From NCBI GenBank assembly GCA_049644345.1, contig JBARRS010000116.1, forward strand, positions 1 through 49,665: a stretch of DNA of 49,665 nt, in the 5' to 3' direction. This document shows, piece by piece, positions 30,036 through 39,050 of this stretch (the stretch's first letter is position 1; each line of letters begins with the position of its first letter). The position numbers and the translations under genes were made by a program. The notes under the pieces were generated by a model, which had not been told where the DNA came from, did no database searches, and worked only from the letters and a program-made list of their open reading frames with translations. This stretch comes from JBARRS01 sp049644345. Its GTDB lineage: Bacteria > Actinomycetota > Thermoleophilia > Gaiellales > Gaiellaceae.

Positions 30036-32932
30036 AGCTCGGCCTCCTGCGTCCGGCCCTGGTCGCGGAGGAACACCGTGAGCGCCTCGAGCGGCTCCCT
30101 CAAGTGGCGGAGCGAGTCCGTCCCCTCGAGGATCTCCACCGCTTCGCGCAGAAGCGTCTCCGCCTCCTCGGGCCGGCTTTGCTCGGCCCGGACGAGCGCG
30201 AGCGCGAGCCGCGTCGTCGCGCGTGAGGTCACGTCCGTCGCCCCGACCGTCTCCCGGGACTCGAGCGCGAGGCGCTCGGCCTCGTCGAGGCTGCCCTTCT
30301 CGAGCAGAACCTGGGCGAGCATCCGCTGGCTCTCGACCAGGACGCCGCGGTCGCCGAGCGGCTTCAGCGTTCGGATTGCCTCCCGCAGCAGCTTCTCAGC
30401 GCGCGCGAGATCGCCCTTCTTGAGCGCGATCATCGCAAGGAAGTTCTCGGTGCGGGCAGCCTGGAGCGCGACGCCGATCTCCGAATACAGCGACGCCGCC
30501 TCCTCGTACGCCCGTTCGGCCTCGTCCATGTCGCCGCGCTCATCGGCCAGCTCGCCCGTCACTCGCGCCGCGTATGCCCGTGCGCCGATGCTTCCGCTCT
30601 CCACTGCGAGCTCGTGCGCCCGGAGGATCAGGGGCTCCGCTCGGTCGAGCTCCAGGCGGCTGAGATAGACGGCGGCGAGCTCGGCCAGCGCGCCGACCTC
30701 GAGATCCTTCCGCTTGAGCCGCCGGGCGATCTCGAGCTTCTCGTTCACGATTTCCTCGGCCCGCGACATGTTCCCCTCCCACCATGAGACCAGCGTCAGC
30801 TTCTCGAGGGCGTCGTAGCGGCCCATCTCGTCGTCCTCGTCGAGCACCGAGAGCGCCTGCTCGGCCAGCTCGCGCGCGGCGCGCGGATCCGCGTCGCGGT
30901 AGACCGCGACCTCCGCCAGCGCGATCAGGGCACGGCCTTCCAGGCGGCGATCGTCCGCGTCTCGCGCCTCCTCGAGCACGCGGCCCATCTCGACCGAGAC
31001 CGTGGGAATATCGGTCAGCCGCCAGGCGGCGCGCGCGGCTTGGTAGCGCCGCTCGAGAGTGGGCTCGAGCTCGACCGCGCGCAGCAGCAGCCGGCGCGCG
31101 CTCTGGTTCGCCTCGCGGGCCAGCGCCCGGCGCCCGGCCTCCTCGAGGGCTTCGGCGGCCTGCTCGGCGAGATCCTGTGGCGGCGCGCCGTCCAGCTCCG
31201 CGAGCAGTGCCGCCGCGTGGTCGAGGTGGTAGGCGCGGATCTCGAGCAGCTCCTCCCCCGCACGCTCGGCCAGCCACTCGGCAAATCGGAGATGCAGGTC
31301 GGCCCGCATCGACTTCGTGAGACCTCGGAAGGCGACCTCGCGAATCAGGATGTGCTTGAAGCGATAGGCGCGCTCGCCGGAGATCGAGGAGCGTGGCTCC
31401 TCGGCCACGAGCTCGCGCACGATCAAATCCTGGAGCAACGGCTCCAGCTCGCCGCACTCCGGCGCCAGGTGGGCGACGGCGCCTTCCCAGAAGATGCGCC
31501 CGACCACGGACGCCCGTTGGAGCAGCGTCTTCTGCTTCGCCGGCAGCCGGTCGATCCTCGCCCCGATCAGCGCCTGGAGCGTATCCGGAATCTCGGCGGC
31601 GAACTCGGACAGGGGCCGCCCCTCGCACTCGAGGAACATCCGCACCGTCTCTTCGACGAACAGCGGATTCCCTTCGGTCTTCTCGAGCAGTGCCGCGCGC
31701 ACCTCGTCCGAGAGCGCCCCGTCGGCGGCGAGCGCGCTGACGAGCGCTCCGCTGTCCTCGGGCGTCAGCGGCTCGAGCTCGATCGCGGTCGCGCGGGCCA
31801 TACCGCCGCCCCAGCTCGGCTTGACGTCGAGGAGCTCAGGGCGGGCCAGGCAGATGATCAACAGCGGCGCATCGCGAACCCAGGAGGCGAGGTGCTCGAT
31901 CAGGTCGAGCAGCGACTCTTCCGCCCAGTGGATGTCCTCGAAGACGAGCACGAGCGGCTGGTCGCGCGCGAGCCGCTGAGCCCACCCACGTGCGGCCCAC
32001 GCGATTTCCTGCTGGCTCCGCTCGCCGCGGACCGCCTCGAGCAGACCGGTTGCGAGCCCGATCAGGTCGGCGATGGCCTCGTCCTCGCAGAACGCGCGCA
32101 GCTTCTCGACGGCGACGTCGAGGGGGTCGTCGTCGGCGATACCCGCGGCCGTCTTCACCATCTCCGCGAGCGGCCAGTACGTGACGCCCTCCCCGTAGGG
32201 CAGGCAACGGCCCGCCACGACGGTCGTCCGCTCGAGCGTGGCGGCGAACTCGCGGGCGAGCCGACTCTTGCCGACGCCCGGCTCGCCGTAGATCGTGACG
32301 ATATGGGCGCGCCGCTGCTTGATCGCGCGCTCGTAGGTGTTCTCGAGCAGGTCGAGCTCGAAGTCGCGGCCGATGAGCGGCGCCTGGATCGAAGCGGGAG
32401 GAACGGCGCCGTCCCCGCGGAGGCCGACCGCGCGCCACGCCCAGACTGCCTCGGCGAGGCCCTTCAGCTCGAGCGGACCGAGCTCCTCGGCCTCGATCCG
32501 GCCGCCTGCAAGCCGCTGCGCGCCCGGGCCGAGCAGGATCTGACCGGGCTCGGCGGCCTGCTGGAGCCGGGCGGCCACGTTCACAGCCTCGCCCGTCGCA
32601 AACGTCGAGTCGTCCTCGTCGACGAGGATCTCGCCCGACTCCATTCCGACGCGCACCTCGAGCTCGAGCTCGTGGACGGCGTCGAGAAGGGCGAAGCCGG
32701 CCCGAACCGCACGCTCGGCATCGTCCTCGTGCGCCTGAGGCATTCCGAAGACCGCCATGACGGCGTCTCCGGCGAACTTCTCGACCAGACCGCCGTGCTG
32801 CTCGATGCCCCGCTTGGCGCTCTCGAAGTACCGCGTCAGACGGCGGCGGACGACCTCCGGATCCTGAGCCGCGACAAGCGCGGTGGAGCCAACGAGGTCG
32901 ACAAAGAGCACGGTCGCCAGCTTGCGCTCCAT
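29969..32932 (-). CDS. Class III cyclase-AAA ATPase-TPR signalling protein
   Basis: A 987-residue protein. The N-terminal adenylate/guanylate cyclase domain (about 1-165) has metal Asp residues D12 (FVDLVGST) and D56 (KFAGDAVMAVFG) plus transition-state N118 and R122 (GEAVNVAARLQ), so it looks catalytic. An ATPase follows with Walker A GEPGVGKS (216-223) and Walker B LVLVFEDIHWAEE. The C-terminal half (about 560-980) is TPR-like helical repeats. This layout is common in mycobacteria and Thermoleophilia; the ligand and partner are unknown. TAGAAT lies 6 bases before the ATG. The 3' end overlaps the Nfo-like gene. Confidence 0.93.
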   Translation of the reverse strand: MERKLATVLFVDLVGSTALVAAQDPEVVRRRLTRYFESAKRGIEQHGGLVEKFAGDAVMAVFGMPQAHEDDAERAVRAGFALLDAVHELELEVRVGMESGEILVDEDDSTFATGEAVNVAARLQQAAEPGQILLGPGAQRLAGGRIEAEELGPLELKGLAEAVWAWRAVGLRGDGAVPPASIQAPLIGRDFELDLLENTYERAIKQRRAHIVTIYGEPGVGKSRLAREFAATLERTTVVAGRCLPYGEGVTYWPLAEMVKTAAGIADDDPLDVAVEKLRAFCEDEAIADLIGLATGLLEAVRGERSQQEIAWAARGWAQRLARDQPLVLVFEDIHWAEESLLDLIEHLASWVRDAPLLIICLARPELLDVKPSWGGGMARATAIELEPLTPEDSGALVSALAADGALSDEVRAALLEKTEGNPLFVEETVRMFLECEGRPLSEFAAEIPDTLQALIGARIDRLPAKQKTLLQRASVVGRIFWEGAVAHLAPECGELEPLLQDLIVRELVAEEPRSSISGERAYRFKHILIREVAFRGLTKSMRADLHLRFAEWLAERAGEELLEIRAYHLDHAAALLAELDGAPPQDLAEQAAEALEEAGRRALAREANQSARRLLLRAVELEPTLERRYQAARAAWRLTDIPTVSVEMGRVLEEARDADDRRLEGRALIALAEVAVYRDADPRAARELAEQALSVLDEDDEMGRYDALEKLTLVSWWEGNMSRAEEIVNEKLEIARRLKRKDLEVGALAELAAVYLSRLELDRAEPLILRAHELAVESGSIGARAYAARVTGELADERGDMDEAERAYEEAASLYSEIGVALQAARTENFLAMIALKKGDLARAEKLLREAIRTLKPLGDRGVLVESQRMLAQVLLEKGSLDEAERLALESRETVGATDVTSRATTRLALALVRAEQSRPEEAETLLREAVEILEGTDSLRHLREPLEALTVFLRDQGRTQEAELYERRLAELTPAPAERSAARIA

Positions 32933-32938
32933 CCCTGA

Positions 32939-32944
32939 ATTCTA
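32939..32944 (-). promoter_or_regulatory. TAGAAT -10 box of the cyclase gene
   Basis: Minus-strand TAGAAT ends exactly 6 bases before the ATG at 32932; no Shine-Dalgarno is present. Confidence 0.5.
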
Positions 32945-32990
32945 CGGAGTCGGGGCCGGGCCGCCGAAGGCCCGACCCCGCTCACAAGCG

Positions 32991-34766
32991 CTACGGCGTC
33001 GCGATCCTCGCGACGATCTGCTGCTGGTGGTACTTCGGGTTCTCGCCCGCGTAGTCGAAGGTCGAGACCGACGTCGTATAGGCGTAGCCGGTGCTGCCGA
33101 AGTCGAGCCCGAAGTAGTCCCCGATGAATCCGGCCGGGCTGCAGATGCAGCTCACGTGCGCCGTCGAGAGCTGAGGATCCCAGCTGTGCGCAGAGAGGCG
33201 GACGTTGTGCCCGATCGGCGTCAGGTTGGGCCGGTAGAACTGGATCGCGGTGTCGATGCAGTAGTTGGCCCGTCCCCACGGAGTCCCGGGCGAAGACGAG
33301 GTACCCGGGTCGAAGACGATCCCCGAGCCGGCGGCCTCGGAGCTCGTGGAGGTCGGGCAGGGCAGGCGCCGGTCGTAGAACGTCACGCCCACGGTGCCGC
33401 TCGGCGCGACCGAGACGGTCGGCTGCAGGGCCTCGCCCGGTGTGCCGTCGCTCGCATCGCCGTCGTCGACTTGCACCGGCGACGTCCAGCTGTGACCGCC
33501 ATCGTACGAGGCGATCAGGTAGACGTGGGACATGCCCGTGCTCTGGTCCTCGTAGGTCACGTAGAGCGGGTAGCTGCCGGCGAACTTCGTCTTGCCCACG
33601 GCGAACGAGTTCACGATGCCCTCGCGGAACGTCGTGTTCAGGTAGGTGGGCACGCGGATGTTCGCGGCCACCGGGAGCGGATCGCTCCACGTCGCGCCGC
33701 CGTCGGTCGACTTCGTGATCGTGATGTCGGCGACGGTTCCGCCCTGCTTCGGATTGGCCAGCGTCGACGTCGTCCACACGGTCCCGTCTCCGTCCACGTG
33801 CGGAAGCAGATACTGGTCGAAGGGATAGCCCGAGATCGAGGCCAGCTCGACCGGTGTCGACCACGGAGTGTGCGAGCCGTCTCGGTTAGCGCGTGCCCAC
33901 GAGACGAACGGGTGGTCGGAGTTGAACGAGTTGTAGACCACCCACATCGCGTAGACACGCCGGTAAAAGGGGCTGCTCGGGTTGGTGTCGATCGCGATCC
34001 ACTGCTTGTCGACGTCATGCGTGACCGCCTGCGGGCTGTCGAACACATGGTCGTTCGCGCGCCAGTTGCGTGCGGTCTGGCTCAGCGCCGCGGGATGGAC
34101 AGCGACCGTGATCGCCTCTCCCGGCAAGGTCGGGTTCGGGAGATTCGCTCCGTTCGAGTACTTGTGGTTGCCGTCCTTGTCGTAATAGAACATGTACGGC
34201 AAGAGCAGGGCGTAGTAGTTGCTCCAGGGGTCGAAGGCGCCGACCGGGTCGGTGTTGTCGGTCCAGCCTTCGTAGCCCGGCACGTGGCCTTGCACGCTCC
34301 ACGTCTTGCCGCCGTCCCACGACTCGTAGATCCCGAGCAGATGGTTGTAGCCCTGCCCGTTCACGAACCACTTGCTCTGCCCGATCAGGTGGTTCGGGTT
34401 GTTCGGGTCGACGCGGATGTCCGATTCAGAATGATCCTTCACGAGCAGCGGATCGTTCGTGACGTCCTGCTGCGCGTAGGGCCCGATGTCTTCGCCGGTG
34501 TTGACGGCGCCGCTGCAGAGCGTGCCGCCGCCGTCGGCGTAGCCGGGGAAGCCGGCACCGGCCAGGTATTCGACCTCGGGCGTGTAGCAGCTCGTCTTCT
34601 GCGTCGTCGCCGAGACGTTCGTCACGCCGCTCGTCGCATAGCTCGCCGCGAAAGCCGCGTCTGACTGCGTCCCCTGCGGAGGCCCGCTCGTGCCTGCGCC
34701 CGCCCCGGCGACAAGGGCGGCGGCAGCGACGACGAAGGCGGCAAGCGCTGCCGTCCATCGGTTCAC
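32991..34766 (-). CDS. Exported BNR/Asp-box beta-propeller protein
   Basis: A 591-residue secreted protein starting at GTG 34766, chosen because AGGAGG lies 8-13 bases upstream and the signal peptide (VNRWTAALAAFVVAAAALVAG) begins there. At least three sialidase-type Asp boxes are visible: SWDGGKTW, STDGGATWS and SYDGGHSWTS. They indicate a six- or seven-bladed propeller. The arginine triad of true sialidases is not evident, so carbohydrate binding or another hydrolase activity is possible. Several Cys residues (about 8) may form disulfides. Confidence 0.85.
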   Translation of the reverse strand: MNRWTAALAAFVVAAAALVAGAGAGTSGPPQGTQSDAAFAASYATSGVTNVSATTQKTSCYTPEVEYLAGAGFPGYADGGGTLCSGAVNTGEDIGPYAQQDVTNDPLLVKDHSESDIRVDPNNPNHLIGQSKWFVNGQGYNHLLGIYESWDGGKTWSVQGHVPGYEGWTDNTDPVGAFDPWSNYYALLLPYMFYYDKDGNHKYSNGANLPNPTLPGEAITVAVHPAALSQTARNWRANDHVFDSPQAVTHDVDKQWIAIDTNPSSPFYRRVYAMWVVYNSFNSDHPFVSWARANRDGSHTPWSTPVELASISGYPFDQYLLPHVDGDGTVWTTSTLANPKQGGTVADITITKSTDGGATWSDPLPVAANIRVPTYLNTTFREGIVNSFAVGKTKFAGSYPLYVTYEDQSTGMSHVYLIASYDGGHSWTSPVQVDDGDASDGTPGEALQPTVSVAPSGTVGVTFYDRRLPCPTSTSSEAAGSGIVFDPGTSSSPGTPWGRANYCIDTAIQFYRPNLTPIGHNVRLSAHSWDPQLSTAHVSCICSPAGFIGDYFGLDFGSTGYAYTTSVSTFDYAGENPKYHQQQIVARIATP

Positions 34767-35023
34767 CGTTGGTTCCTCCTCCCCCTTGTGTCTGACCCAC
34801 CTCGTGGAGGGGTGGTGTATCACAGCTGTCCGCGGCCGTCCGTGAGCGAGCGTATCCGTCGAGCCGTCTCCTCCGTTTGCGCAACGTCCGTTCTTACCGT
34901 GGGTCGGAAGGGAGGCAGGCGATCGCAGAGGGCCAGTAGGTCTTCGGGCACGGCCGCCGTCTACGGCTGCCGCTTATTGGGAGAAGGCGAGCCCGACACG
35001 GGCTCAGACGCAGGGGGACGAAA
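34767..35023. other. Intergenic region between divergent exported-protein genes
   Basis: Holds the AGGAGG ribosome site of the propeller gene (around 34777-34782, minus strand) and the GGGGGA site of the 35024 gene. CCACCTCGTGGAGGGGTGG around 34798 could fold into a small leader hairpin. No confident -35/-10 pair was found for either gene. Confidence 0.4.
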
Positions 35024-35881
35024 ATGAAGAGACTGCTCGCGCTGTTCGCGACGGCCGCATTCACAACGGCTGTCGCGCTGCTCTTTGGCTCGGCAACACC
35101 GGCGGCGGCCGATGGCACACCGCAGTTGGGTGTACTCGCGACGCTCAACCTCTCGACCCTCATCCCGGCCGACGATCCGATCGTGACCGATCCGGCCGCG
35201 AACGATCCGGCGACCACCGACCCGGCTCACCTGCCGCCGGGCGGGAAGTTCAAGCTGTTCGGCACAGCGAAGGACGACACGGATCCGGAAAACCCATTCA
35301 ACGAGGTCATCTCATTCGACACGACCGATCCGAATGCGATCGCCGGCGCGATCAAGCTATTCGGCGACCACGTCAAGATCGACATGCTCGACAACCAGGT
35401 CGAGACCAAGTACTACTACGTCGGCCGCACGTGCGGCGGGGGTTCGACCCGGATCCAGCTCGGGATCTCCGGCGACGGCGACAGCAAGTTCAACCAGTTC
35501 CCAGGTGGGCCAGACCAGAACGCGTTCGGCTACCTCGGCAACATGCCGTTCGGCGGCGGCTGCCTGATGAACCAATGGGTCTACGAAGACATGACCAACA
35601 ATGCGCCCAAGTGGGATCTCAGCCAATATGCCCCCTTCGGCTCCGGTGCCTTTTGCACCGGTGGCAACCCCATGACCTGCACGTGGGCACAGATGGAGGC
35701 GTTTCTCGACACGGTGTTTCCCAACCACCGAGTGTTGAATGAGGTCCTGGTCGACGACTCGGGCAGCTTCTTCGCGCCCGACCGGGGCTGCGCCTACTTC
35801 GACCTCCTCAGCGCCGGCGCGCGCACGCTGACCCGGCACGACGACACGAGCGGCAATGGGACGGGCCCGAACAACTGCTAG
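35024..35881 (+). CDS. Exported protein of unknown function
   Basis: A 285-residue protein with a clear Sec signal (MKRLLALFATAAFTTAVALL, cleavage near ATPAAA-D). The mature N-terminus is rich in Asp, Pro and Thr (DDPIVTDPAANDPATTDPAH). The rest is Gly/Asn/Asp-rich with six Cys residues in three likely pairs (for example RTCGGGS, GGGCLMN, FCTGGNPMTC, RGCAYF, PNNC), typical of an extracellular disulfide-stabilised domain. I recognise no family. It has GGGGGA upstream and a perfect 16-bp terminator stem downstream, so it is monocistronic. It is divergent from the propeller gene. Confidence 0.78.
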   Translation: MKRLLALFATAAFTTAVALLFGSATPAAADGTPQLGVLATLNLSTLIPADDPIVTDPAANDPATTDPAHLPPGGKFKLFGTAKDDTDPENPFNEVISFDTTDPNAIAGAIKLFGDHVKIDMLDNQVETKYYYVGRTCGGGSTRIQLGISGDGDSKFNQFPGGPDQNAFGYLGNMPFGGGCLMNQWVYEDMTNNAPKWDLSQYAPFGSGAFCTGGNPMTCTWAQMEAFLDTVFPNHRVLNEVLVDDSGSFFAPDRGCAYFDLLSAGARTLTRHDDTSGNGTGPNNC

Positions 35882-35933
35882 GCGACAACGGACGGAGGCG
35901 GTTGACCCGCCTTGCCGCTCCGGCGTTAGTTGT

Positions 35934-35969
35934 GGAAGAGGGGCGGAGCGTTGGCTCCGCCCCTCTTCC
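35934..35969 (+). terminator. 16-bp terminator stem
   Basis: GGAAGAGGGGCGGAGC (35934-35949) pairs perfectly with GCTCCGCCCCTCTTCC (35954-35969), loop GTTG. It is the strongest hairpin in the window, 52 bases after the stop of the exported protein gene. Confidence 0.85.
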
Positions 35970-36048
35970 CAACACCAGATCAACGTTTCTGAAGGCTCAA
36001 TAAGCGCTTGACAGCGTCGCCGCCGGCGGCGAGCGGCCACTGCCCCGG

Positions 36049-36156
36049 CTAGCGCTGCGGGATCGATTGGGTGAAAGTCGGCGGCCGGGCGGTCGAGGAT
36101 GCGCAGAGCGGCGCAACGAGCGTGATCGTCGCCGCCAGGAGCAGCGCCTTCTTCAT
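36049..36156 (-). CDS. 35-residue exported micropeptide
   Basis: From ATG 36156 the frame reads MKKALLLAATITLVAPLCAS then STARPPTFTQSIPQR. This is almost all signal peptide, with a mature part of about 13-15 residues. A perfect AGGAGG (minus strand, 36167-36162) sits 5 bases before the ATG, the best ribosome site in the window. Possibly a secreted or membrane-retained peptide. It is divergent from the phosphomannomutase gene. Confidence 0.65.
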   Translation of the reverse strand: MKKALLLAATITLVAPLCASSTARPPTFTQSIPQR

Positions 36157-36210
36157 CTCGACCTCCTGTTCGCTACCAGTGCTACACGGCGACGCTCCCG
36201 GGGGTTCCCA

Positions 36211-36216
36211 TAGCAT
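36211..36216 (+). promoter_or_regulatory. TAGCAT -10 box of the phosphomannomutase operon
   Basis: TAGCAT ends 7 bases before GTG 36224, in the 67-bp gap facing the micropeptide gene. No Shine-Dalgarno is present. Confidence 0.45.
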
Positions 36217-36223
36217 CCGCCGA

Positions 36224-37567
36224 GTGCTTGATCCCAAGGTCTTCAAGGCCTACGACGTGCGGGGCATCTACCCGACCGAGCTCGACGAGGATGGCGCTTA
36301 CGCGATCGGGCGGGCGTACGTCGAGCAGTTCGAGCCTCGGCGGATCGCGGTCGGGCGGGACATGCGCCTGTCGTCACCGGCGATGTCGCGTGCGGCGATC
36401 GACGGCGCCGCCGACGGCGGCACGGATGTGCTCGACATCGGGATGGTCGGCACCGAGATGCTCTACTTCGCCGTCGGCGAGCTCGGCCTTGACGGCGGCG
36501 TCCAGATCACCGCCTCGCACAACCCCAAGGAGTACACGGGGATGAAGATCGTCCGCCGCGGGGCTCTTCCCGTCGGCGGCGAGTCCGGGCTACTGGATAT
36601 CCGCGACCGGGCGCTCGCGGGCTTCGACGACGCGTCGGGGCGCGGCGAGGTCCAGGAGGAGGACATCTGGCCGCTGTACGTCGATCGCGTGCTCTCGTTC
36701 ATCGATCTCGAGGCGATCCGTCCGCTCAAGATCGTGATCGACGCGGCCAACGGAATGGGCGGCGTGATGCTGACGCCGGTGCTCGAACGCCTTCCGGTGA
36801 AGGCAGTGCGTTACTTCTTCGAGCCGGACGGCACCTTTCCGAACCACGAGCCGAATCCGCTCCTGCCCGAGAACCGCGAGTTCATCGTCCGCAAGACGCT
36901 CGAGGAGGGCGCCGACCTCGGCGTCGCGTTCGACGGCGACGCCGACCGCTGCTTCTTCATCGACGACACCGGCGAGTTCGTGCCCGGCGACTTCGTCACC
37001 GCGCTGCTCGCCGAGGCGGTGCTCGAGAAGGAGCCCGGCGCCAAGATCATCTATGACGTCCGCGCCAGCTGGGCCGTTCCGGAGGCGATCGAGCGCGCCG
37101 GCGGGACGCCGCTCGTCAACCGCGTCGGCCACGCCTTCATCAAGGACCGGATGCGCAAGGAGCACGCAGCCTTCGGCGGTGAGGTCTCGGGTCACTATTA
37201 CTTCCGCGACTTCTCGCAGGCCGACTCGGGCGTCGTCCCCTTCCTGCTCATGCTCGAGCTCGTGTCCAAGAGAGGCGAGAAGCTGTCTGAGATCCTGCGC
37301 CCGTACCGGGAGCGCTACTTCCTGACGGGCGAGCTGAACACACCTGTGCCCGACGTCGCGCTCAAGCTCCAGGAGCTGAAGGAGCGGTTCGGCCGTAACG
37401 GCGTCAAGGTCTCGCACCTCGACGGGATCTCGATCGAGGCGGAGGACTGGCACTTCAACGTCCGCCCGTCGAATACGGAGCCGCTCCTGCGCTTGAACCT
37501 CGAGGCCCGCTCACCCGAGCTGATGGAGCGAAAGCGCGATGAGGTCCTCCAACTGATCCGCGCATGA
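36224..37567 (+). CDS. manB: Phosphomannomutase/phosphoglucomutase
   Basis: A 447-residue alpha-D-phosphohexomutase interconverting sugar 1- and 6-phosphates. The phosphoserine loop is TASHNPKEYTGMK with S98, the magnesium loop is FDGDADR (236-242), the sugar loop is GEVSGHYYF, and the phosphate loop is RPSNTEPLLRLNLEA; the set is complete. It starts at GTG 36224; an upstream extension would cover the divergent micropeptide. It leads a chain of four genes with 4-bp overlaps. Mannose versus glucose preference cannot be read from sequence. Confidence 0.94.
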   Translation: MLDPKVFKAYDVRGIYPTELDEDGAYAIGRAYVEQFEPRRIAVGRDMRLSSPAMSRAAIDGAADGGTDVLDIGMVGTEMLYFAVGELGLDGGVQITASHNPKEYTGMKIVRRGALPVGGESGLLDIRDRALAGFDDASGRGEVQEEDIWPLYVDRVLSFIDLEAIRPLKIVIDAANGMGGVMLTPVLERLPVKAVRYFFEPDGTFPNHEPNPLLPENREFIVRKTLEEGADLGVAFDGDADRCFFIDDTGEFVPGDFVTALLAEAVLEKEPGAKIIYDVRASWAVPEAIERAGGTPLVNRVGHAFIKDRMRKEHAAFGGEVSGHYYFRDFSQADSGVVPFLLMLELVSKRGEKLSEILRPYRERYFLTGELNTPVPDVALKLQELKERFGRNGVKVSHLDGISIEAEDWHFNVRPSNTEPLLRLNLEARSPELMERKRDEVLQLIRA

Positions 37568-38586
37568 AGGCGCGCGAGCTCGGGATTGAGATCGGCGCGC
37601 TCGAGCCGGGGCCGCTGGACGCGATCACCGACGTGGCGGGGGTCCGCGTAGGTCACACGACCCTGATCGAGGGCGAGGACGTGCGGACCGGCGTCACGGT
37701 GATCCTCCCCGGAGCAGCCGACGAGCGCTGGTTCGCCGCGCCCCACCGGCTGAACGGCAACGGCGAGGTGACGGGGCTCGAGTGGATCCGCGAGTCGGGC
37801 TTCCTGACGACGCCGATCGCCATCACGAACACCTTCTCGGTGGGAGTCGTCAGAGATGCCCTGATCACGGCGGCCGAGAAGGAAGATGGCCAGTGGCACC
37901 TGCCTGTCGTCGGCGAGACCTACGACGGGCTCCTGAACGACATCGCGGGGATGCACGTCCGGCCGGAGCACGTCTTCGCCGCGCTCGAGTCCGCCACCGA
38001 CGGACCGGTGCTCGAAGGGGCCGTCGGCGGCGGCACGGGCATGATCTGCCACGGCTTCAAGGGCGGGATCGGGACAGCGTCAAGGGTCGTCGACGGCTTC
38101 ACCGTGGGCGTCCTCGTCCAGGCGAACCATGGTCGCCGCCCCCGCCTCCAGATCGACGGCGTGGCGGTCGGCCGGGAGCTCGGCGAGCACGTCGTTCCGC
38201 TGCCCCCGTGGCCCGACGACGAGCGCGACGGATCGATCATCGTCGCCGCCGCGACCGACGCCCCGCTGCTCCCGCACCAATGCGCGCGGCTCGCCCAGCG
38301 CTGCGCGCTCGGGATCGCCCGAACCGGGGGCGCGGGCGAGAACTCGAGCGGCGACTTCGTCGTTGCGTTCGCGACCGGGAACGGCGGCCTCAGCGCGTAC
38401 GAGGGGACGGTGCCGCTCACGATGCTGCCGAACGATCGGATCGACGGCCTCTTCTATGCCGCGATCGAGTCGACCGAGGAGGCGATCGTGAACGCGCTCC
38501 TCGCCGCGGAGACGATGACCGGCCGCGGGGGAGCGACGGTCTACGGCCTCGACCCGGAGTCGCTGCTCGAGGTGCTCGGGCGGTGA
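37564..38586 (+). CDS. DmpA-family (P1/S58) aminopeptidase
   Basis: A 340-residue protein of the L-aminopeptidase/D-esterase DmpA family, N-terminal-nucleophile-type enzymes activated by self-cleavage. The opening block is AITDVAGVRVGHTT and a second is GAVGGGTGMICHGFKGGIGTAS. The cleavage pair Gly-Ser is at 223-224 in DGSIIVAAATDAPL, making S224 the likely nucleophile, and SSGDFVVAFAT follows. It overlaps phosphomannomutase (ATGA) and the thioesterase (GTGA). Confidence 0.92.
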   Translation: MKARELGIEIGALEPGPLDAITDVAGVRVGHTTLIEGEDVRTGVTVILPGAADERWFAAPHRLNGNGEVTGLEWIRESGFLTTPIAITNTFSVGVVRDALITAAEKEDGQWHLPVVGETYDGLLNDIAGMHVRPEHVFAALESATDGPVLEGAVGGGTGMICHGFKGGIGTASRVVDGFTVGVLVQANHGRRPRLQIDGVAVGRELGEHVVPLPPWPDDERDGSIIVAAATDAPLLPHQCARLAQRCALGIARTGGAGENSSGDFVVAFATGNGGLSAYEGTVPLTMLPNDRIDGLFYAAIESTEEAIVNALLAAETMTGRGGATVYGLDPESLLEVLGR

Positions 38587-39050
38587 CGCTCGAGCTCGGC
38601 CACGAGAGCGCCCGGAAGCCGCCGTTCAAGTACGCCGCCTATACGCGCGTCGGCTTCTCGGACACCGACGCACAGGGGATCGTCTACTACGGCCGCTACC
38701 TGCCGTACTTCGACCTCGCGCGCGTCGAGTACCACCGCCACCTGGACATGCTCAGCCTCGACGAGGAGCACGAGCTCGTGATGCGGGCCTCCAACGTCGA
38801 GTACCTGGCGCCGGCGCGGTTCGACGACCTGCTCGAGATCTTCGTGCGGGTGAGCCGAATCGGCCGCACGAGCGTCACCTACGAGTGTCACGCCTACCGG
38901 GTCGAAGACGACGTGCTGATGGTGACGGCGACGCAAACGCTCGTCTTCGTCGACCTCGAGGAGCGGCGGGCGCGGGCGATCCCCGAAGGCTTCCGCGAGC
39001 GGATCCGCCGCTTCGAGGGCGAGGACTGCGAGGTCGCGGCCCTGCGGTGA
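38583..39050 (+). CDS. YbgC-type acyl-CoA thioesterase (hotdog fold)
   Basis: A 155-residue 4HBT-family protein with the active-site pattern GFSDTDAQGIVYYGRYLPYFDLARVEY, where the second Asp of DTD is the family catalytic residue. It would hydrolyse an acyl-CoA; substrate unknown. GTG 38583 overlaps the upstream stop by 4 bases, and its own stop overlaps the next gene by 4, so it is tightly coupled within the chain. Confidence 0.9.
   Translation: MTLELGHESARKPPFKYAAYTRVGFSDTDAQGIVYYGRYLPYFDLARVEYHRHLDMLSLDEEHELVMRASNVEYLAPARFDDLLEIFVRVSRIGRTSVTYECHAYRVEDDVLMVTATQTLVFVDLEERRARAIPEGFRERIRRFEGEDCEVAALR

Noticed and set aside
31040..32938. Plus-strand open frame of about 630 codons
   Set aside because: Antisense to the cyclase/AAA/TPR gene with no recognisable domain.
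32991..34766. Confident sialidase call
   Set aside because: Asp boxes are present but the arginine triad and Tyr/Glu catalytic set could not be identified by eye.
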